Assembly: GCA_037447655.1 (NCBI GenBank)
Contig: JBBHKE010002256.1
Coordinates: 1-30,000 of the forward strand
Length of the DNA: 30,000 nt
DNA from: Zygnema cylindricum
Lineage: Eukaryota > Streptophyta > Zygnematophyceae > Zygnematales > Zygnemataceae
Direction: 5' to 3'
Shown here: positions 1 to 7,671 of the stretch, piece by piece
Position numbering within the stretch: position 1 is the stretch's first letter
How the letters are laid out: each line of letters starts with the position of its first letter
Notes under the pieces: model-generated
What the model saw: only the letters and a program-made list of their open reading frames with translations
Told to the model about the DNA's origin: nothing
The model's database searches: none
Position numbers and translations under genes: made by a program

Positions 1-125
1 TCTAGCTCCCTCTCCAGCCTTCAGTGACTACGACAAGTGTGGGGGCTTGGAGAAGGGAGTCAGAGGCAGACTGCCTCTACCCTTTTCTATCTAATAAAGA
101 CCTAGAAAATACCCAAATATCAACA
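1..125 (-). mobile_element. Element E: start of a copia LTR, running off the left edge
   Basis: Read on the minus strand from 125, this begins TGTTGATATTTGGGTATTTT and continues as a relative of the start of the A, B and C LTRs, with the shared core resembling ACTTGTCGTAGTCACTGA. It joins the interior of the C 3' LTR at 126. The intact C LTR at about 18368 shows the uninterrupted target, and CTATC at 126-130 would be one copy of a 5-bp duplication. It is therefore the 5' LTR end of another minus-strand element inserted into the C LTR, with the rest off-window. A perfect small hairpin, AGAGGCAG-A-CTGCCTCT, lies near positions 62-78. Confidence 0.75.
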
Positions 126-874
126 CTATCTACTAACTGTACGAACCAATCAGAATACTGTACAATACATAAAAGTACTACTGCCGATGTACCTTTTGTA
201 CGACCTTTCTACGACAAGGCCATTAAGCAGACGCGTGTCCATTTTCCACTCGTCCGTACGTTCCTCGGAATTCTCGCGACCAAATGTTATCTCTCCATAT
301 GGCGCCAAGTCATGCCACGTCACTAAATGCCAAAGTGGCCATTTCGGGATTTTGGCGATGATGTGCGCCGCTGGATTTTACTTGAAATGCAATCTCAACC
401 GTTATAAATATTTGCGCGATATTTGTTTCGCTGTCGAAACAAAATGCGCAGTATCCGTTTCAAAATAGTATCGTGCTTGTACTTTATAAAACTGTATCTA
501 TGCGTGCCGTATAGAGTTTCAGCTAAATGAATTTGTTCCCTCCCAAATACATATATATTTATCACATACTATAGCATTTAGCATTGGTCCTAGTCTAATA
601 GGATAAAGTTGACAGCTATCGGCCAACTTGACGAAAGGTAGGTACCGGGATCAAATCCCGAGTCTGTCAAGTATATTTTTAGTAACCTACTAAAAATAAT
701 TGCCTGTTGAACTAAGGCAGCCATGGATCAACCACCCTCTCTAACCTTCAGTGACTACAACAAGTATGGGGGCTAGAGAGAGGAGGTGGAGGCAGGCTGT
801 CCGTCCTTTTCTTTTCCTTTTATACTAACATATTTAAACCTAGGAAATACTCTATAAATCTATTGATTTCAACA
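126..874 (-). repeat. Element C 3' LTR (first ~750 bp; remainder beyond element E)
   Basis: On the minus strand the LTR starts TGTTGAAATC at 874, directly after a purine-rich tract ending AGGGGAG. It matches 18368-19123, the equivalent part of the C 5' LTR, at roughly 95% by eye. It is cut at 125/126 by element E. It contains the T-arm-like hairpin at 627-671 and a CCAAT/GTAC block near 145-260. Confidence 0.88.
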
Positions 875-1710
875 CTCCCCTTATTTTCTAGTCTAATTTT
901 CCCTTCAATTTTAGCCCACATTTTTCTCTACAATATTTCAATTTAGGAGAGGGCACTGGTTTTGTCATTATTTCAGCAACCATTTCCTCATCAGATCTAC
1001 ATACAAGATTCACAATCATATTCTCAATTTTTTCCCTCACAAAACTCAATCTTATGTCCATATGCTTAGCTTTAAAATGATGTTTTAGATTAGCTGCAAT
1101 TGCAATGGTAGCTTCATTATGACAAAACACTTCATGCACTCCCTCCTTCCAATACCCAAGTTCTTGCAACAAATATTTGACCCACATCAACTGTTTCACA
1201 GCAAAACAAGAGGCCATGTACTCAGCCTCCATTGTAGACTGGGCAACCACCTTTTGTTGCTTATTGCTCCAACAACATGCACCTTCCCCAACATACAACA
1301 CATACCCAGAAGTGCATCTTCTCCTAGGTGTGTCCCCATATTTGGCATCACTCCAAGTAGTGATGTCAGTGTGCTCCCCTCCCAAATGCAACCATTACTC
1401 TCTAGTTCCCACCAGATATCTCATGACTCTCTTGGCTGCCTCCTAGTCTCTCTTCCTAGGATCATTAAGACTCCTACTGAGTACTCCAACTGTTGCCGCT
1501 ATGTCCGGCCAAGTACAGTTCATAAAATAGATTAAACTTCCTACGACCTGTCTATAAGGGATAGACGTCATAAACTCTCTCTCCTCTGGACTCATCTGAT
1601 CATCTAAGTTCATCACTCCTCCTTGTACACTCCAATCACTTATTTTTTTCAAATCCATGGGAGTGGTACAACTGTTAGCATTTTCTATTTGGAATTTCTC
1701 AAGCATATTA
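875..1710 (-). pseudogene. Element C pol, RT end and RNase H (broken)
   Basis: Read leftward, 1710-1443 encodes the end of the reverse transcriptase (MLEKFQ, NSCTTPMDLKK, IPYRQVVGSLIYFMN) and 1391-888 encodes RNase H H1 with TTWSDA, the MEAEYMAS block near 1218-1232, a CHNEA block where CDNQA is usual, and AKHMDIRLSFVREK. Two in-frame stops lie in the linker near 1393-1444; one of them replaces a Trp codon (TGG to TAG). The protein would have copied the element RNA into DNA and degraded the RNA strand. The purine tract 875-886 next to the LTR is the expected polypurine primer for plus-strand synthesis. Element A interrupts the RT at 1711. Confidence 0.88.
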
Positions 1711-2745
1711 TGTTGAAATTGATAGATTTCTAGAGTATTTTCTAGGTTTAATATGTTAGTATAAAAAGAAAAAAGACAGAAAGCATACCTCCACCTCCTC
1801 TCTCTACCCCCCATATTTGTTGTAGTCACTAAAAGATATAGAGGGTGGTTGATCCATGGCTACCCTAGTCCAACAGGCAGTTTTTTTTAGTAGGTTACTC
1901 TAAAAATATATATGACGGACCCGGGATTTGATCCCGCTACCTACCAGTCGTCAGGTTGACCGAGAACGGTCAGCTTTATCCTATTATACTAGGACCAATG
2001 CTAAATGCTATAAAATGTGATAGATATATACACATTTAGAAATGAACAAATTCATTTAACTAAAACTGGATATGGCGTGCATAGATACAATTTTATTAAA
2101 GGACGAAATACGACATCATTTCAAAAAGGAATACCACGCATGTTTTTGGCAACAAAATAAATATAGCGCAAGTATTTATAACGACTACGATTGCGTCTGA
2201 TTGCGAATCCGACGGCGCACATCATCGCCGAAATCTTGGAGTGGTCACCTTGGCGTTTTGTGACGTGGCATGACCTGGAGCCACGTGGAGAAATGACATT
2301 CGGTCATAGGAATTCCGAGGAATGTACGGACGAGTAAAAAGTAAACACGCGTCCGCTTAATAGCCTTGTCGTACATAGGCCATACAAAAGGTACACCAGC
2401 AGTAGTACTTTTTGGTACGGTACAGTAATCTGATTGGTCCGTACTTCAGTAGATAGAAGTTATTAGAGGGAATCAGGACTTATAAAATTTTGGTAGGTAA
2501 GTCACCTCTCCCTTTGAGAGTCTATACAAATTGGCAATTTTACTACCTAATAACTTATCGCGTGGTTGGGCGTTTTCAGAAATTCTTTTACCTACTAACT
2601 CAGGGGAGTCCAGGCTGTAAAAGGGTGCATACAGATTGTCAGCCTGATTACTTGGGCAGCAGTGGTTGTGGCTTAAAGTGGGCTAGTTAATAACTATCAA
2701 GAGGCTTCCTGTATTCTGTAGTCCAATGGAGGACACAAAATTGCA
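1711..2745 (+). repeat. Element A 5' LTR
   Basis: The 1035-bp LTR has TG...CA ends. It carries the U3 core near 1815-1835, the T-arm-like hairpin at 1913-1953, a GTAC-rich block at about 2325-2445 with a CCAAT box in reverse (TGATTGG, 2431-2437), and an AGGG-loop hairpin at 2598-2609. The gag ATG is at 2726, 20 bases before the LTR end. Confidence 0.95.
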
Positions 2746-3846
2746 GGTTATCGGCCCACCCTCTAGGGTGCCCACCTTCAATGGATCTGGGTTCATTTAT
2801 TGGGAAGCCATGATGATGGGAGCCTTATGCGAAAAACGATACTGGGGTATCATCAGTGGACAAGTGAAACATCCACCTTCGGGAATTCCTCCGGGTTTTG
2901 GAGGAGTAAGGTTTTCTGCAGCAGAGATTGCTTCCGCGGAGGAGGCAGATGATAGGGGCAGCAGTATATCCAAAAAGGGGAAAAGGAAGGAGACACCACT
3001 CACCCCTATTGCCATGGCACCGGGATCTACGGCCGTGAAGACTGTGGAGAACGATACTCAAATGTGGGAAGACGTAAACATGGCTGCCAAGACCTTCATT
3101 CTAAGACACCTCACCAAGGTTTTGCCACCCATCACCTTCACATTTACAAGGGCGATGAGCTATGGGAGAGTTTGGTGGAAATCTATAGAGATGGAACTAT
3201 TCAAAAGCTCTAGTTGGCTGAGCAAAAGCTAGCTAGTTACACTTACAAAGGAGGAAAGATGTTAGATTATTGTAATGATCTTTCTTGTCTGTATATGGAG
3301 ATAGAAGTGCCGGGTGGACAGGTACAATGAAAATGAAAGTTAACACTCTTATCATGAAGTTACCAGATGAGTTCGAGAACATAGTGTACCGAGTACAGGA
3401 AATGCCTGATAGTTCATGGAAATGGGAACAAAGTGGTCACGATGATACTTGTGCAGGAAAACACAATGGAGATTAGAAGAGGAGGAAAGAGAATTCAAGC
3501 TCTAGCAGCAGGAGGGGACCAATGGGGGAAGGACTCGCAGAAACCTTACAAAGGGGAAAGAGATCGATTTGGGGCACCTAGGCCCCCAAAGGGTCTTTGT
3601 CATTTTTGCAAAAAACCAGGACACTTCATCGCAGACTGTGTCAAGCTGTCGGAGCAGAGGCTCCAAGAAAACCGTGGAGGGGGTTCTTCCGGAGGGAAGA
3701 AAAAGGCACTTGTGGTTACAAAAGTGACATGAGAGACCGAGGATGAGTCCTTTGAGGAGGATGGGGAATTTCTTCTTGACGAGAGTTTGGAGGAGAAGGA
3801 GATCCTTCGGAGACAGAAGTGTGCCCTTGGAGTAATTCGAGAAGCT
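2726..3846 (+). pseudogene. Element A gag (nucleocapsid polyprotein), frameshifted
   Basis: Gag would form the cytoplasmic virus-like particle that packages element RNA. The frame opens at ATG 2726 inside the LTR (MEDTKLQVIGPPSRVPTFNG) and runs with good similarity to B gag up to about 3115, where a frameshift follows RHLTK. Fragments continue in other frames at 3190-3300, 3330-3430 and 3433-3732. The last carries a CCHC zinc knuckle, CHFCKKPGHFIADC, at about 3597-3638. About 50 bases equivalent to the end of the gag helical domain look missing near 3305. An acidic linker (DEEDGE-like, about 3735-3800) precedes the B insertion at 3847. The reading frame is dead. Confidence 0.9.
2746..2760 (+). 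other. Element A primer-binding site (half-tRNA type, initiator tRNA-Met)
   Basis: GGTTATCGGCCCACC directly follows the LTR. It matches the complement of the plant initiator tRNA-Met anticodon stem-loop at 14 of 15 bases. The mismatch changes the base that would pair within the CAU anticodon. The tract is also read as gag codons. Confidence 0.75.
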
Positions 3847-4055
3847 TGTAGAAACTAATGGTTTTATTAGTATTTTCTAGGTCTGAAAAGAAATATAGAA
3901 GTCGAGGCAGTCTATCTCTAACTTCTCTCTCCAACTCTCAAACTTGTCGCAGTCACTGAGAAATTGGAGAGGAAGCTAGAGCCATGGCTACCTTGGCTAT
4001 CCTGAGGTTTACGGGAATTTTATATTAGGGTTTATATATTTAATTAAAATGTATG

Positions 4056-4096
4056 TGCCGGCGGCAAGATTTGATCCTTGTACCTGCCGGCCGGCA
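4056..4096 (-). other. T-arm-like hairpin in the B LTR, conserved by covariation in A and C
   Basis: Read on the minus strand, the outer arms TGCCGGC and GCCGGCA pair over 7 bp around AGGTA and an inner stem-loop with loop ATCAAAT. The same fold, with different stem bases, is at 1913-1953 and 13745-13785 (A, outer stem TGACG/CGTCA) and at 627-671 and 18876-18920 (C, CTTGAC/GTCAAG, 7 bp in the right copy). The 3' B copy is at 9457-9497. The loop and its neighbours resemble a tRNA T-arm or Pol III B box (GGATCAAATCC). Function is unknown. Confidence 0.6.
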
Positions 4097-4511
4097 GACA
4101 CAATGTAGCCGGTAGCCCTAGCCGTTTCATCTAGCGGTAGTGTTACCTAGCATATAGTTTGATAATTATTTATATATGTATACAAGCGATAAACCATTTA
4201 ACTAGAATTAATTACGGGATACATAGATCCAGTAATATGTAATGTACGACTTACGGTACGGACATAAATCAGTACCGCGCATTTGTTTCGTAAATGAAAC
4301 AAATACCGCGCATGTATTTATTACGGCTACGATTAAAGCCGAATTTAATCGGACGGCCAGGGATTAGCGCCGAGATCGCGGAGGAAGATTTCGGCGGTTT
4401 CTGGCCATCGCCACATCGGATGACGCGTGGCAAAATTCCGTTGGATTGTGGAAACTCCGGAGATTATGGCACCGAATCCGGATTTGACATGTGTCGACAT
4501 TTTGGCCATGT

Positions 4512-4588
4512 CGTACAATGTCCGTACATAATGTACACCGGCAGCTGTACTTTTGCGTACGGAACTCAATTCTGATTGGTTCCGTACA
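4512..4588 (+). promoter_or_regulatory. Candidate U3 enhancer/promoter block: six GTAC cores and a reverse CCAAT box
   Basis: Six GTAC tetramers fall within about 77 bases, and TGATTGG (reverse CCAAT) lies at 4573-4579 just before the last one. The A LTR (about 2325-2445) and C LTR (about 18380-18510, minus) keep the same arrangement, including ATTGGTnCGTAC or near variants. GTAC is the core bound by plant SBP/SPL factors, and CCAAT boxes lie upstream of many start sites. Being promoter sequence is inference from position upstream of the leader. Confidence 0.4.
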
Positions 4589-4700
4589 TCAGTAGATAGA
4601 GTCTGTGAGAGAGATAAGACTTAGAAAAATTAGAAGATAGGACCCTCTCTCCCAGAGAGCTTCTGTACAAAAGGTCAACTTTGACCCTCCATAACTTACT

Positions 4701-4803
4701 GCTCAGGGGAGCAAATTCAGAGATTCTTTTTGCTATCGACTCAGGGGAGTCTTGTCTTCACAGGGGTGAAGTTGGTCAGAGTTTTTGTCTGCCAGGGTGG
4801 CAG
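4701..4803 (+). promoter_or_regulatory. Leader hairpin array with AGGG loops upstream of gag
   Basis: Four consecutive perfect stems present the same loop: GCTC-AGGG-GAGC (4701-4712), GACTC-AGGG-GAGTC (4738-4751), CTTCAC-AGGG-GTGAAG (4756-4771) and CTGCC-AGGGT-GGCAG (4789-4803). They lie 74 bases before the gag ATG, in what should be the 5' leader of the RNA. Similar but fewer hairpins occur in the A and C LTRs. A role in packaging, dimerisation or Gag binding is plausible but inferred. Confidence 0.6.
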
Positions 4804-4876
4804 TTATTTTTGCTTAAACACAAAGGGGTTAGGATTATCCTAGAGGCTTCTTGGAAGCTGTCCACTCTGAGGACTT

Positions 4877-7627
4877 ATGGAGGTCTCAGAGTTTCAGGTT
4901 ATGGGCCCACCCTCTAGGGTGCCAATATTTAATGGAACTGGCTTCATATACTGGGAAAGTATGATGATAGGAGCTCTATGCGAAAAAAGGTTTTGGGGGA
5001 TAGTGAGTGGACGATTGGGGCGTCCATCAAGTCTTGGAATTCCTCCAGGGTTTAAAGGAAGCAGATTCACCAGGAAAGAGGATTCACCTTCAACGGAGGA
5101 AACAAAGGAAGGAGAGGTGGTGGACAAAGGAAAGGAGAAGGAGGCGACCACACCAATAGCAACTGGTTTAGCATTCATGTCACCTATTCCGAGGAACGAG
5201 GAGAATGATATTGAAACCTGGGACTTCAACAATATGGCGGCAAAGCACTTCATCCTACGCCATCTCACTCAAGGACTTGCATGTCCTCATTTGCAGGTAG
5301 AGAGGGCATCCGATCTTTGGATGGCTCTCATAGAGATGTACCGAAGTGGTACGATTCAGCAACAACAGTTGGCTGATCAGAAAGTTAAGGAGTATGTATA
5401 CAAAGGGGGAAATATGTTGGATTTTTGCAATGAGCTTGCTACACTCTTCATGGAGCTAGAGAGTGCGGGTAAAGTTTTTAGTGAAAAAGAAAAAGTTAAC
5501 TGTTTACTAATGAAGTTACCTGATGAGTTCGAGAACATAGTCAACCGTGTGCAGGACTTGCCGGACTCAAGGTGGATATGGAACTCAGTGGTAGGGATGA
5601 TTCTCGTTCGAGAGAATACGATTGAGATCCGAAGGGGAGGAAAGAGTGGCCAAGCCTTGGCAACAGCGACCGATTGGAGGAACAAGGATTCCCTGAAACC
5701 AGTCAGAAACTATGGGGGTAGGGAGCGGGAAAAACAGGTTGGCGAGTTCGAACCAAGGGCTCCCAAAGGTTTATGTCATTTTTGTAAGAAACCTGGGCAC
5801 TATATGGCAGAGTGCACCAAGCTAACCGAGCTTCGGTTAAAGGAGGGGCAGACCGGTGGTACCCCGAGAGGAAAGAAAAAGGCCCTTGTCACACAGGTAC
5901 TTGAGGCGGAATCCGAGGACGAGGACGATGAGCTCCTTTTGGATGAGGAGTTGGAGGCGAAAACTGAGGTTGAAATTCCACGAAGGCAGAAATGTGCTTA
6001 CGGTGGATTGAAAGGTGAAGCAGGCTGGATTATAGATTCAGGTGCCTCAATGCACATGTGTAAGGATAGACACCTGTTCACTAAGATAAGAAAGATTCCC
6101 ACCGTAGAGATAGAGTACGGGGATGGGAGGATAGTCACCACTACTCTTGTAGGATCGGTAGATCTGAAAGTGTTAGTTGAAGGAAAGACATCCATATTAA
6201 CATTCTTCGATGTATTGTTTATTCCGGAGCTGAACAAAAACCTTATCTCTACATCAGTATTAGATGATAAGGGTTTTTTCACTAGCACTAGGGAAGGAGT
6301 CTTTACTGCTAGTTTTGAGGAGGATGTCTATTTCATTGCTGAGAAAGGTAGCCATGGGATGTTTAGGCTGATCTTAAGTAATGAAACGAAGAAACTTTAT
6401 TATGCTGGTGCTCATGATATTATGATGTGGCATAAGAGGCTTGGGCATGTGAATCTAGATAAGTTAAGAGAGATGAAAAAGATGGGAGTGGTGGAAGGGA
6501 TTCAGTTCAGTGAGAGTGATGATATAAGTGATTGTAGTGGGTGTGCTCAAGGTAAAGCACACAGATTACCCTTTCCAAAAACAGCCACCTACAAGGGAGA
6601 AAAACTTCTAGATCTAGTACACACAGATATTTGGGGACTGGCTAGAGTGCCCTCACCGGGGGGGAAGAGATTTATGATGACTATAACTGATGATTGGTCT
6701 CGGTATTCCCGAGTATATTTTTTGAAAAACAAGTCAGAAGCTGAGGAGTGTTTTAGACAATATAAAGCATGGAGCGAAAAACTCCTTGAAACTCCAATCA
6801 AGAGAGTAAGGAGTGACAATGGTGGAGAGTATACTTCTAACCAGTTTGAGGATTTTTTGAGGGAAGATGGGGTTCAACACCAAAAGACAGTGCCAGAAAA
6901 TCCTGAACAGAATGGGGTAGCTGAAAGGTTAAATAGAACACTAAGTGATAGTACTAGAAGTATGTTGTCGGATAAGAAGATAGGAAAAAGGTTTTGGGCA
7001 GAAGCAATGAACTGTGCTAATTACCTCAAAAATAGAGTTCTTACTTCAGCTATAAAAGATCAAACACCTTATGAGAGATGGACAGGCCGGAAACCAGACT
7101 TATCTCATTTAAAGGTTTTCGGCAGTCAAGTATTCAGTCTAGATACTGATCGGTCCAATTGGAAGCTAGATCCTAAGGGAAAACCGGGATACTTATTAGG
7201 ATATGATGAGGATGTTAAAGGATATAGAGTTTATGATCTAAAAAGAGAAGATATAATCTTAGTAAAGCATCTAGTAGTTATGGATGAAGGAAAGTCTGTG
7301 GATCCCTTCAAATATACAAAGTCAGTAAAAATCAGATTTGAGTCAGAAAATTCTGATGACTTTGAGCTTCCTAACTATCCAGGTTTTAGAGACGATGACA
7401 TTCTTGCAGGAACAAATCAGACCGAAAAGGACTCGGCTGTGGAAACTCCAGTGACAACTCTACTCGAAGCGGAAGACGTGGTGGAAATTGATTCGGAATC
7501 AAGGGATGGGGAGAAGCCGAGTTTGTTCGAAAGAATCCACGAAAACCATCTATTCTGGCCTCAGATTTTGAAGGGGGGAGGAGAAGTAGCAAAAGACTGC
7601 AAGAAAAATAGGTTAATAACAAGGTAA
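4877..7627 (+). CDS. Element B Gag-protease-integrase polyprotein (first part of gag-pol)
   Basis: The 916-residue frame encodes capsid/nucleocapsid, aspartic protease and integrase of a copia element. Gag covers about residues 1-330 with a helical domain (LWMALIEMYRSGTIQQQQ, LLMKLPDEFENIVNRV) and a CCHC knuckle at 300-313 (CHFCKKPGHYMAEC). An acidic stretch (EDEDDELLLDEE) precedes protease, with active site DSGAS at 387-391. Integrase has the HHCC zinc site H519, H524, C553, C556 and the DDE triad D584, D647, E683 with 35 residues between the last two. The ATG at 4877 lies inside the LTR; Met9, inside the primer site, is an alternative in-frame start. After about codon 875 a 1-base frameshift diverts the tail into unrelated sequence ending at 7627, so the last ~40 residues are not genuine. 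In the correct frame a TAG follows at 7609-7611. Confidence 0.95.
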   Translation: MEVSEFQVMGPPSRVPIFNGTGFIYWESMMIGALCEKRFWGIVSGRLGRPSSLGIPPGFKGSRFTRKEDSPSTEETKEGEVVDKGKEKEATTPIATGLAFMSPIPRNEENDIETWDFNNMAAKHFILRHLTQGLACPHLQVERASDLWMALIEMYRSGTIQQQQLADQKVKEYVYKGGNMLDFCNELATLFMELESAGKVFSEKEKVNCLLMKLPDEFENIVNRVQDLPDSRWIWNSVVGMILVRENTIEIRRGGKSGQALATATDWRNKDSLKPVRNYGGREREKQVGEFEPRAPKGLCHFCKKPGHYMAECTKLTELRLKEGQTGGTPRGKKKALVTQVLEAESEDEDDELLLDEELEAKTEVEIPRRQKCAYGGLKGEAGWIIDSGASMHMCKDRHLFTKIRKIPTVEIEYGDGRIVTTTLVGSVDLKVLVEGKTSILTFFDVLFIPELNKNLISTSVLDDKGFFTSTREGVFTASFEEDVYFIAEKGSHGMFRLILSNETKKLYYAGAHDIMMWHKRLGHVNLDKLREMKKMGVVEGIQFSESDDISDCSGCAQGKAHRLPFPKTATYKGEKLLDLVHTDIWGLARVPSPGGKRFMMTITDDWSRYSRVYFLKNKSEAEECFRQYKAWSEKLLETPIKRVRSDNGGEYTSNQFEDFLREDGVQHQKTVPENPEQNGVAERLNRTLSDSTRSMLSDKKIGKRFWAEAMNCANYLKNRVLTSAIKDQTPYERWTGRKPDLSHLKVFGSQVFSLDTDRSNWKLDPKGKPGYLLGYDEDVKGYRVYDLKREDIILVKHLVVMDEGKSVDPFKYTKSVKIRFESENSDDFELPNYPGFRDDDILAGTNQTEKDSAVETPVTTLLEAEDVVEIDSESRDGEKPSLFERIHENHLFWPQILKGGGEVAKDCKKNRLITR
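4897..4911 (+). other. Element B primer-binding site (half-tRNA type, initiator tRNA-Met)
   Basis: GGTTATGGGCCCACC starts at the base after the LTR. It is the exact complement of the anticodon stem-loop region of plant initiator tRNA-Met (GGTGGGCCCATAACC, from memory) rather than of the tRNA 3' end. Drosophila copia and yeast Ty5 are known to prime in this way from an internally cleaved tRNA half. No TGG-starting site complementary to a tRNA 3' CCA end is present here. Confidence 0.8.
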
Positions 7628-7671
7628 CTAAACTATCTCATCAAGATGAACCTCAAACTTATGGAGAGGCG

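Larger units (their letters stand above)
3847..4896 (+). repeat. Element B 5' LTR
   Basis: The LTR has TG...CA ends. Its parts are: inverted arms CTCTCCAA/TTGGAGAG (3927-3934, 3964-3971) around ACTTGTCGCAGTCACTGA, a GC-rich T-arm-like hairpin at 4056-4096, a GTAC/CCAAT block at 4512-4588, a run of AGGG-loop hairpins at 4701-4803, and the gag ATG at 4877. Confidence 0.96.

Noticed and set aside
590-675. A true tRNA gene in the C and A LTRs
   Set aside because: Only the T-arm-like hairpin and an A-box-like sequence are present. There is no proper acceptor pairing with the D-arm side and no clear 7-base anticodon loop.
4894-7622. Several antisense open frames of 70-124 codons across element B
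   Set aside because: They are mirror frames of the conserved gag-pol coding sequence and carry no motifs of their own.
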